32,155 nt of DNA from Akkermansia sp. (GTDB lineage Bacteria; Verrucomicrobiota; Verrucomicrobiia; Verrucomicrobiales; Akkermansiaceae): NCBI GenBank assembly GCA_017937215.1, contig JAGBDZ010000084.1:1-32155 (forward strand), read 5' to 3'. The notes under the pieces were generated by a model, which ran no database searches, had not been told where the DNA came from, and saw only the letters and a program-made list of their open reading frames with translations. A program made the translations under genes and the position numbers. Within the stretch, counting starts at the first letter, position 1; the number at the start of each line of letters is the position of its first letter. Shown piece after piece: positions 25,280 to 32,155 of the stretch.

Positions 25280-26493
25280 TTACGTTAATCCATTTTGCAT
25301 GTGTTGCAGGACTTGTGCGGAAAGCTCGGTGTAGTCCTCGTATCGGTAGTGTACTTTATCTTCAAACGTGCAGGACGCCATCAGAGCGTATGCGTCAATG
25401 CATGGAATGCCACATTCACTGGCAACTGACTCAAAACGTGAGTTCAGCTCCTCAATTATTTTGTTTAACTTATCGTTTGGTCGGTATGGTTTGCTTTCCG
25501 TTGCCCGTTGAGTCACATTGATGGCAATAACCCTCGCGATGCTGTTTTGACACGTTTGGAACAAGCGGCGCAAGCGTTGTTCAAATTGTTCTGAATAACA
25601 GGCAGACAAATGGTGTGTGCCATATGAGATGGCCACGGCCTGGTGATGCGGTTTTATGCAGCGGCGTACGTTGTCCAATGCTGTATCGGAGAGCAGGTCT
25701 TCGCTGGTGCTGTAAACATCACTCTTGCTGCGCAATTCTTTGTTCATGCTGCGTATGCGGCGCATGTTCGAATCGCCGATAAGCAGGAAGGGCGTATTTT
25801 TTCTGCTTGAAAATTATTCCAGAGTACATCCCCCTGCGGAAACCCATTCATCAGCTCCTGGATGAAAGCAGCTGTCTTGAATGCAAGAAAGCGCATAGTT
25901 AATCTGGCTCGCCCGGCAGGCGTAGCTCCCTCTTTCTTGATTTTTTTGATTTTCGAAAAGTGGAATCGCTTCAATTCTGTCCTTTGAAAGAATTGTGCCG
26001 GGTAAGTAGCTGATTTTTCCTCCTGCAAGTTATATTGCCGCGCGATGGCCTCATAATCCAGGCAGGGGAGGCCGAGCGCAGCGGCGCACTGGCGGTACTG
26101 ATTGTTCAGCTCGCAGGAATTGTTCGTGTTTTTCCGGTATTTGTCTGATTTGAGCCAATCCGGCGGAGTGGTAGCCAGGGCGAATGCCGTTTTGGCATGG
26201 GTGCCGCGCAGGTCAGACAGGAATTCCTCCGGAATGCCTGCCCCTATGATGTCGCCGGCACAGAGGATGACAAGGCTGTAGCTGAGGCGGGCCATCTGAA
26301 TCTGCGCCAGCTCCAGAAGTTCATCGGCCGTATCTGCATATACAACATCGATCGGGCTGGGGCATTCTCTTTGCAGCGGTGCTACTATACTGTTGGTGAA
26401 AATATCACCCACCAGCAGGATACGACTGTAGTTTCCCGCATGAATCCGTGTGCCGTGATAGTTCATCTCAATGGCTCTATTAGGTTGGTTCAA
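25280..26493 (-). pseudogene. SGNH hydrolase-like protein with one frameshift
   Basis: The 5' part (26493 to about 25803) ends in a nonsense tail after NNFQAEK. In the next frame it continues KNTPFLLIGDSNMRR, carrying the SGNH block with the nucleophile Ser, and then YGTHHL and DKVHY near the C-terminus. The join falls on a run of six A (25797-25802); one more A restores a single protein of about 400 residues. SGNH proteins often act with acyltransferases to acylate or deacylate polysaccharides. The start may be at 26493 or, more simply, the ATG at 26466. A sequencing error or slippage cannot be excluded. Confidence 0.75.
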
Positions 26494-26563
26494 TCAATTA
26501 TTAATCAAATTACATGCCCATCCTGCAGGGGCATGAAGTAGATTTTAAATTGACCCATTATAC

Positions 26564-27520
26564 CTAAACCGGCAATTTCAACCATTGATTGACGTAAAAG
26601 GCATTTTTACTACTTTCCAGACGAGCTGGATCGTTATTCCATCGTTCAGGCATAATGACAAGCGAGTCGGAATCGTCATTCAACCACGCGGCCATCCAAC
26701 TGAACCCAGAGTTTGATATGATGGCATGTCTGCACAAGTTCATCAGATAAAAATCCACACGTGGATCTTCCTCGCACCGCTTCTTAATCACATGAAATAC
26801 ACATCCGGGGCAATGGTGCTGTATATACTTTTCAAAATAAGATTCATCATTGCTGAAGATATAAAACTCAACATTTTGTTTTCTTTCCGCCATCTTTCGA
26901 ATGGCGTTTATGTAATAGGCATCTGTGCAAACATCAACGCTCAAGCCTATAAAATCTCCCTTTCTTATATGAACCATGCATGCGTTCGTGCTGCTGATTT
27001 CATTTGCCAGGCATTGCTCCTCTGGAGTCATTTCTGGCGCAAATTTGAATAATTGTATCAGCTCCTCGCGAAACTCCTGTATATATCTTACATTTGAATA
27101 ATACTGAGACAAATAGATGGGACGTTCCGGAATAAACAAAGACGGAGTATATTCGTAATTAGAACGCTCCATGTCGTCTTTGAAAAAGGACATGTATGAC
27201 TTGGATGTTTCTATGCTACTTTCATACAGCCTTTTGATTTCAGGAAACGTTTCAAACAGTAGGAAATTCCTATTCTTCACGCCGTTGCAATCTTTCCCAT
27301 TCTTGGAATAAAATTTTGTTTCCAACGTCAATGGTAATCCGGTTTTTCTGGATACGCTATATCCAAGAGCAAATTGCCACATCTGAGATCCCAAACCACC
27401 ATCCACATGTGTTACCACTCTTGGAGTATACACCCCTATTTTGTTTATATAGCGATATAATTCCCATTTATAAAAAGGAATTCTGAGTAGAGCTGTTATA
27501 TTTCTTTGATTTGTGCTCAT
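26564..27520 (-). CDS. GT11 alpha-1,2-fucosyltransferase
   Basis: GT11 enzymes add L-fucose from GDP-fucose to a galactose residue, here probably in the surface glycan. The 318-residue protein has the N-terminal GGLGSQMWQFALGYSVS, the HxRxGD-type motif VHIRKGDFI and the C-terminal SNSGFSWMAAWL, all landmarks of the family. The central FSNDESYFEKYI also fits. No GDP-fucose synthesis gene is in the window. Its 5' gap to the GT2 gene is 21 bp, in the same minus-strand run. Confidence 0.88.
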   Translation of the reverse strand: MSTNQRNITALLRIPFYKWELYRYINKIGVYTPRVVTHVDGGLGSQMWQFALGYSVSRKTGLPLTLETKFYSKNGKDCNGVKNRNFLLFETFPEIKRLYESSIETSKSYMSFFKDDMERSNYEYTPSLFIPERPIYLSQYYSNVRYIQEFREELIQLFKFAPEMTPEEQCLANEISSTNACMVHIRKGDFIGLSVDVCTDAYYINAIRKMAERKQNVEFYIFSNDESYFEKYIQHHCPGCVFHVIKKRCEEDPRVDFYLMNLCRHAIISNSGFSWMAAWLNDDSDSLVIMPERWNNDPARLESSKNAFYVNQWLKLPV

Positions 27521-27541
27521 ATCTGCTTAGCATTAGATTTT

Positions 27542-28510
27542 TTATTTCGAAACACAGGGAATCATCTTTTTGAAGAAGCGAAAAACGAAGCGTGGCAGGA
27601 AGAGAGCCAAAATGAGGACGATTTTTTCATCTACAATCGGCCACGCCTTTCTGGCGTAAAACCAAACATCAGGCCATGTCCCATGACGTTTAGCGTCCAA
27701 TACACGTTTCCAGGCAAATTGCTGTTCTATACATTTGAGCTCTGCTTTATCAGCCCCCATGCGAATCAGAGTATTTATGACAACGTCCTCTGTTACATCT
27801 TTATAAGCAATCCGATCAGCAAAAGTATTCTGATTTCTGGAATGTGAGTTACCTCTTATTAAATAGTATCCTAATACATCAGGCATTTGCCAGCAGGGAA
27901 ATTTTCTGGCAAGAGGTAAGAGCATCTGAAGATTTTGTCCTCCTTTTCTACAGGTGTATATATCACGCCCCGGGTTAACGGCATCAAAGTGGGACATCCG
28001 CACCATATAAGCAAGCGGTGCGAACCATGTTTTAACTTTTTTCAGTTTTTCATAAAAGTCCGTAATATGACCAGCTTGCTCAAAGTTGCGTTCAAACAGG
28101 CCAAGGGAACCCATGGTCCCATCCTGCACTTTTTCAATATTACAACGAACCATAGCAACTTCAGGATGCGCCATTAAGAAATGAACGCGTTTCTCAATGG
28201 AATCAGGAGTCAACCAATCATCTGGGTCCGGCCACGTCATGAATTTCCCGCTCGCAAGTTTAATGCCCGCATTTATAGCTGCAGATTGCCCCCCATTTTC
28301 TTGTTCCAGGTAAACAATTTTATAGCCTTCGTTTTCTAATAATGGGATATACTCCTTAATGAGCTCTCCAGTTTGGTCTGTCGACCCATCATTAACAAAA
28401 ACAATCTCAAGTTTCTTATACGTTTGAGCTAAAAGTGAATCGAGAAAGCGCCGGATATACGCTTCCACATTATAACACGGTACGACTACGCTGACACGAT
28501 TATCATTCAT
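27542..28510 (-). CDS. GT2 family glycosyltransferase
   Basis: The 322-residue protein begins MNDNRVSVVVPCYNVEAYI with the GT-A fold nucleotide-binding start. It has VNDGSTDQTGELI and, near residue 97, PDPDDW where the metal-binding DxD is expected. A basic C-terminal hydrophobic stretch (LALFLPRFVFRFFKK) may contact the membrane. It likely transfers one sugar during repeat-unit assembly; donor and acceptor cannot be read from sequence. It overlaps the upstream iron-sulfur gene by 8 bp (ATG within its end), so translation is coupled. Confidence 0.88.
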   Translation of the reverse strand: MNDNRVSVVVPCYNVEAYIRRFLDSLLAQTYKKLEIVFVNDGSTDQTGELIKEYIPLLENEGYKIVYLEQENGGQSAAINAGIKLASGKFMTWPDPDDWLTPDSIEKRVHFLMAHPEVAMVRCNIEKVQDGTMGSLGLFERNFEQAGHITDFYEKLKKVKTWFAPLAYMVRMSHFDAVNPGRDIYTCRKGGQNLQMLLPLARKFPCWQMPDVLGYYLIRGNSHSRNQNTFADRIAYKDVTEDVVINTLIRMGADKAELKCIEQQFAWKRVLDAKRHGTWPDVWFYARKAWPIVDEKIVLILALFLPRFVFRFFKKMIPCVSK

Positions 28511-29708
28511 TTCCTTTTAAATGGCGTGTAAGTTTCTTGTATAACCTATATAACCCGCTTCTATAGCTGATGCGCACGAACCCTATATCAACAGCATACA
28601 TCAACCTGCTATATACCTTCTTTAACGGCGATGTTCTAAGGAATTCGAGATATTGCCCACGATCTTCAGGCTCTGTACGTGTGGTGCTGAGTATATAGGT
28701 AGAGGGCTGCCCTTCATATAGTTTCTGAAATGGTTTGTTTTTGAACTCAACATTTTTAAGATTCTGCAAGACTAACGCACCTTTATCAGTGTGGGCAAGC
28801 ACAGCGGAAATACCTTTGTATACAGGCCACTCGGGTTCTTGTTTCGCAACGCCCCAGTAATCGCCCAACGTGATATCTGCCACTCTTGGTAAATGTTTGA
28901 ACATGCAGTTGTAACACGCACGGTTGAGTACTTTATCCGAGAGGAATGTGCGCATAAAGTAATCCTTTTTGAGCGGGCAAATCGTACTGGTCCCATCTGT
29001 ATATACCGTGCGAATGTGGTAATTCTCCCATCCATGCTCTTTGTCTCTGAATGACACGTGTCTAACCTGTTTACCCGTTGCCTGTTCAGCTTCGTGAACA
29101 TATTTTTCCAACAGAAGATGAGAAGGCACTCCGTGGCACAATATATCAACAGTAATCAGATTGCTATAATCTTTGCCAAGGTACTGAAGCAACGCATATA
29201 CTTGGCAACTGGTGCCGGCAAACAAAACTTTCCTTCCTTTGTTCAGTTCAACTTTAGCCAGTTGGTATACCTTGCCGGGATGAGCTTCCGTATATTTGGA
29301 GCCCCGCATGGGCTTCAATTCGTCCAGCGTTTCAGCTTTCTGGAATTCCGCAGTGATTTTATCTCTCCATACGACCCCGTACACGATTCCACCCTCTTTC
29401 AAAACAGATTCAGCAAGGGCACTGAATACCCCTCCGCTGGAACTGAGAAACTGTGTCTCTGAATCCCGATTCCATGCCCCGTATGAAAGCACTTGTTCCA
29501 TATCATCAGCGCCAAGGTGCGGAGGATGCAGCGCCGGGCATTTCTTTACGCAAAGGCCACAATTGATGCATGCCTGAGCATTGACCATAGGCTCAAGGAA
29601 CCCATCCGCATTCCACTCCATCGAAATAGCATTGCGTGAACACACATTGCTGCATAATCCACAGCCGGTGCAGTTATCGGGCGCAACGATGTATTTGAAA
29701 TCAGGCAT
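28503..29708 (-). CDS. Ferredoxin / F420-hydrogenase beta-like protein
   Basis: The 401-residue protein starts with two 4Fe-4S motifs, CTGCGLCSNVC (residues 13-23) and CINCGLCVKKCP (about 47-58), followed by the domain of coenzyme F420 hydrogenase beta subunits, with SSGGVFSALAE, AGTSCQVYAL and FRDKEHGWENY. Such proteins occur next to polysaccharide pyruvyl transferases in exopolysaccharide loci, often with no F420 in the host. Their role is unproven; electron transfer to a sugar-modifying step is a guess. It overlaps the pyruvyl-transferase gene by 8 bp. Confidence 0.85.
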   Translation of the reverse strand: MPDFKYIVAPDNCTGCGLCSNVCSRNAISMEWNADGFLEPMVNAQACINCGLCVKKCPALHPPHLGADDMEQVLSYGAWNRDSETQFLSSSGGVFSALAESVLKEGGIVYGVVWRDKITAEFQKAETLDELKPMRGSKYTEAHPGKVYQLAKVELNKGRKVLFAGTSCQVYALLQYLGKDYSNLITVDILCHGVPSHLLLEKYVHEAEQATGKQVRHVSFRDKEHGWENYHIRTVYTDGTSTICPLKKDYFMRTFLSDKVLNRACYNCMFKHLPRVADITLGDYWGVAKQEPEWPVYKGISAVLAHTDKGALVLQNLKNVEFKNKPFQKLYEGQPSTYILSTTRTEPEDRGQYLEFLRTSPLKKVYSRLMYAVDIGFVRISYRSGLYRLYKKLTRHLKGNE

Positions 29709-30840
29709 GGCCGTTCAAGTTAGTATGCAAGAAATGTAGCGCAGTTTCCCGCTCCCTATTGTGTCTTCTATTGACCTCATCCCAATTAATGGGCATGTTC
29801 ATAACTTTCTGAATGGCTAAGGAGGAATACTCACTGACAATCCGATTTCCAAGTCCATAGGTTGATAACAAAGACTCAAAGCGGGCCGTACCCCGGTCCT
29901 TGTTACCAAGGCACACAAAAGGTTTATTGAAAATGATGGAAAAGACGCAACCGTGGAAAGAATCGGTTATCAGACACTCTGAATCACGAATCAGTCTGAG
30001 CCACTGTGCTACACTGACAGGCAACCTGTCTCGTTTTCCGGCTGCTCTACAGCTTGCCTTTAATGGCTGTATGGCCAGTTTATTTTCCTGTGCAACGGAC
30101 AGAATGGAAGAAGTAATGGCTGCAGAAGTATCCAATATGTAGGTACCGAGGTATGCATTCTCCGGCAACCATGTATCTTCTTGCTCGATAAGATGGTGGT
30201 AATCTTCCACACGAAGCAACAGCGTAGGATCAGCCACGCGCACCGCAGCAACATTAAAGACATCCCGGCATATGTCGATACCCGATGATTCTCTCACAGA
30301 AACAGCCCGGAACTCCCGCAGTAATTGACCGCATACCTTGGATTCTTCTTCAGAGCCTTCCCACGTATCTGTTCCGAACGAAGCCGCGTACGAAATGCTG
30401 GATTTTCTTATTTCTTCCGGTGCAAAGTCCAGGAAGAAATATGGAAAAGACTTCATAGGGCGTGCATAGGCCGCTCTCCATACCTGATCGCTTCCTACTA
30501 CAACCGCTTCCACTCCATATTCTTTCAGCTGTTCTGCAGGGGTATTGCCCAGGAACAATTTTGGCACATTCGCTTTTTCAAACTGCTGGCCCATTTCAAT
30601 TTGGAGAATCTGCGGTATCTTGAAATCAGAAAAAACCAGATTGTGTTTCAACAGAAAACTACGGAGACGCTCCTTTGCTCGACGGATTGGACTGTGGAGC
30701 ACCTTGCGATAACTGCGGGGCTCAAATGCCAGATTGTACGCATCGTGCCCTTCATCTCGCAAAATCTTCACCAGCGCATATGCCTGCAGCATGCCGCCAT
30801 AATTACCATAAAGAGGGTGGGTCAGTATTCCGATTTTCAT
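29701..30840 (-). CDS. Polysaccharide pyruvyl transferase family protein
   Basis: These enzymes add pyruvate ketals from phosphoenolpyruvate to sugars of exopolysaccharides. The 379-residue protein starts MKIGILTHPLYGNYGGMLQAYAL and has VVGSDQVWR, VRESSGIDIC and DSFHGCVFSIIFNKPFV, which are family landmarks. The frame extends to a TTG at 30849, but the ATG at 30840 gives the conserved start. It lies 13 bp after the GT2 stop and overlaps the next gene by 8 bp. Confidence 0.88.
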   Translation of the reverse strand: MKIGILTHPLYGNYGGMLQAYALVKILRDEGHDAYNLAFEPRSYRKVLHSPIRRAKERLRSFLLKHNLVFSDFKIPQILQIEMGQQFEKANVPKLFLGNTPAEQLKEYGVEAVVVGSDQVWRAAYARPMKSFPYFFLDFAPEEIRKSSISYAASFGTDTWEGSEEESKVCGQLLREFRAVSVRESSGIDICRDVFNVAAVRVADPTLLLRVEDYHHLIEQEDTWLPENAYLGTYILDTSAAITSSILSVAQENKLAIQPLKASCRAAGKRDRLPVSVAQWLRLIRDSECLITDSFHGCVFSIIFNKPFVCLGNKDRGTARFESLLSTYGLGNRIVSEYSSLAIQKVMNMPINWDEVNRRHNRERETALHFLHTNLNGHA

Positions 30841-30853
30841 GATAACCAATATG

Positions 30854-31834
30854 CTACATTTTCAACCATTTTTTGAATCGCTTGAAGTAATACGAGAGGT
30901 TCAGCCCACTGCCTCCCCGCAGAATATCTGTTAAAACAGAGGCTCTGCGGCGATTCAAACAACTGAAATCTGATTCAGTGATACCCGCTTCACGAAGAAT
31001 CCGGCGCATATCAGCCGCAGCTGAAGCCTGCAAGCTGTGGGCGCCCAGAGAATGCATTCTGCGCACGGTATGAGAAGCGTAACACACAAGACACGCCCTG
31101 TAGTCTTCCGGCTGGTTATATTGCTTGTAGCAAGAGGCAAGCCAGCTGAGAGCCTTGAGCATATCAAACACGAGCGAAGATGCCCTGCTGTTGGACGAAC
31201 CACCGGTATAATGAATAATATATCCGCTTTCTTCTATCTGGACAGCGTGACAACACTGCGGATACACAGCATAATGAAAGGCGGTGTCTTCGCCATAGCG
31301 TATTCCTAGCGGGAATTGGGCAACCCCACCAGGTGTCTGCAATGCCGTGGCGGCATACATATGAGAGCACACACTGGGAGGCATTGCAGCCAAATCAGCC
31401 GGACTCATTTGAGGCATATCGCGGAAGGGGAGTATCGTCTCCTTGTATTTACCCTCTTCATCATATTGCTGCTGCCCACATACAACTACGTCCGCATCAT
31501 AAGTTCTGGCGGCCCGCAGCAGATTCGCCAAGTACTCATCCGTTATTTCGTCATCGGCATCGACAAAAGTGAGATACTCGCCTTGAGCCTGCATCAGCCC
31601 TTCATTGCGGGCTGCACTCACACCCGAGTTTTTCTGGGTGATTACCTTAATGCGCGAATCCCCCCGGGCCCAGGTTGACAGAATGTCTCCGCTCTCATCA
31701 GTAGACCCATCGTTGATGCAAATGATTTCGATATCTTCTATCGAGGATGAAACCACGCTCTGCAAACTGCGCGCCAATGTACCAGCGGCATTATACACCG
31801 GAATGATGACACTAACTGCTGGTTGTTCACACAT
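30854..31834 (-). CDS. GT2 family glycosyltransferase with duplicated 5' end
   Basis: The 326-residue protein has the GT-A pattern: VSVIIPVYNAAGTLARSL, CINDGSTDESGDI, GVSAARNEGLM and VDADDEI with the metal-binding acidic group. The C-terminus ends YYFKRFKKWLKM, basic and possibly membrane-binding. It is the first gene of the minus-strand set. Its first 14 codons and 56 bp upstream are copied perfectly in reverse at 32058-32155, where a second such gene starts. Its sugar specificity cannot be read. Confidence 0.88.
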   Translation of the reverse strand: MCEQPAVSVIIPVYNAAGTLARSLQSVVSSSIEDIEIICINDGSTDESGDILSTWARGDSRIKVITQKNSGVSAARNEGLMQAQGEYLTFVDADDEITDEYLANLLRAARTYDADVVVCGQQQYDEEGKYKETILPFRDMPQMSPADLAAMPPSVCSHMYAATALQTPGGVAQFPLGIRYGEDTAFHYAVYPQCCHAVQIEESGYIIHYTGGSSNSRASSLVFDMLKALSWLASCYKQYNQPEDYRACLVCYASHTVRRMHSLGAHSLQASAAADMRRILREAGITESDFSCLNRRRASVLTDILRGGSGLNLSYYFKRFKKWLKM

Positions 31835-31890
31835 AACGCAAAAGCTGAAAGACCCGACTTTGTGAAGTCTATCGCATTTCGTATGCGATG
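31793..31890. repeat. Left arm of 98-bp inverted repeat
   Basis: Perfect inverted copy of 32058-32155 (x pairs with 63948 minus x). It covers the first 42 bases of the GT2 gene, 56 bases upstream, the promoter -10 TAGACT (31871-31866, minus) and the palindrome ATCGCAT/ATGCGAT. The true repeat may be longer, since the right arm reaches the window edge. Confidence 0.97.
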
Positions 31891-32057
31891 CTCATTCATA
31901 GAAACACAAACGCTTTACAATAAAAACATTGAGCTATGCGTAGCCGCGCGAAAGAATTGTTAACACGCCAGCTTGGATAAAGTTCCGGGAATTGTATCAT
32001 TTCGTAAACAATTCTGAATAAAAGCAAAAATTACAGCCCAACCATTTTTTTTCTGTA
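31891..32057. other. 167-bp spacer between the inverted repeats
   Basis: AT-rich and without a gene. It holds AGAATTGTT (31953-31961) and its complement AACAATTCT (32007-32015), a 9-bp inverted pair, and a T run plus TGTA at its right end that supplies most of the -35 for the right-hand gene. The left end offers only TGAG in the same place. Its orientation would decide which gene is transcribed. Confidence 0.7.
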
Positions 32058-32082
32058 CATCGCATACGAAATGCGATAGACT
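32054..32082 (+). promoter_or_regulatory. Promoter of the right-edge glycosyltransferase gene
   Basis: TGTACA (32054-32059), a 17-base spacer and TAGACT (32077-32082), preceded by a T run, the same design as the rml promoter at 19456-19484. The spacer is a perfect inverted pair, ATCGCAT and ATGCGAT around ACGAA (32059-32077), which could bind a regulator. Confidence 0.65.
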
Positions 32083-32155
32083 TCACAAAGTCGGGTCTTT
32101 CAGCTTTTGCGTTATGTGTGAACAACCAGCAGTTAGTGTCATCATTCCGGTGTAT
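32058..32155. repeat. Right arm of 98-bp inverted repeat
   Basis: Perfect reverse complement of 31793-31890, cut by the end of the window. It begins within the -35 box and covers the -10 box and the start of the second GT2-like gene. Confidence 0.97.
32114..32155 (+). CDS. Partial glycosyltransferase gene, cut by the window edge
   Basis: Fourteen codons are visible, MCEQPAVSVIIPVY, identical in DNA to the start of the minus-strand GT2 gene at 31834. The VSVIIPVY start indicates another GT2 enzyme. What follows lies outside the window, so it may be a full paralog, a different protein sharing this start, or a truncated copy. Confidence 0.7.
   Translation, partial: MCEQPAVSVIIPVY

Overview
The window looks like a chromosomal segment from a GC-rich, Gram-negative bacterium of the Verrucomicrobiota, most likely near Akkermansia. 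This rests on gene content and style: an exosortase/EpsI pair, an NADP-type glutamate dehydrogenase, rubrerythrin, many small lipoproteins, a tRNA without an encoded CCA end, and few Shine-Dalgarno sites. No rRNA or other marker is present, so the placement is an inference. Housekeeping genes fill the left 19 kb; the right 13 kb is an accessory surface-polysaccharide locus that becomes AT-richer from about 21.9 kb.

Left part (1-19.3 kb). prs (minus) diverges from an exosortase and an EpsI-like partner across a short region holding two perfect palindromes. Then come a large PutA-like protein that has lost key catalytic residues in both modules, an OSB-CoA ligase (menE) and a membrane protein in one run. 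rpsP, a lysozyme-like lipoprotein, a two-helix membrane peptide and rubrerythrin follow. A cell-wall operon (two LysM lipoproteins and an L,D-transpeptidase) ends at a clear terminator. After it lie a PH-like membrane protein, gdhA behind a structured leader, an NlpC/P60 lipoprotein, a small HTH protein, xseA, a secreted repeat protein and a tRNA-Leu whose anticodon reads AAG. About 650 bp after the tRNA has no convincing protein gene but carries promoter-like and terminator-like signals in tandem on the minus strand, closed by a second copy of the tRNA's terminator. A DUF4177-like gene closes this part.

Right part (19.4 kb to the end). rmlA, rmlC, rmlD, a DUF1796-like gene and rmlB run on the plus strand and should make dTDP-L-rhamnose. 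They converge with a minus-strand set: GT2 glycosyltransferase, pyruvyl transferase-family protein, F420-hydrogenase-beta-like iron-sulfur protein, GT2, GT11 fucosyltransferase, then an SGNH hydrolase and an acyltransferase that are both broken by frameshift or nonsense changes. Together these genes would assemble and decorate a rhamnose- and possibly fucose-containing glycan whose acylation step appears lost or switched off.

The most striking structure is at the right edge. The first 14 codons of the outermost GT2 gene plus its promoter -10 region are repeated as a perfect 98-bp inverted repeat, facing the other way, around a 167-bp AT-rich spacer. Only one side has the good -35 element, so inversion of the spacer would move the promoter from one glycosyltransferase gene to the other. 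This is a candidate phase-variation switch.
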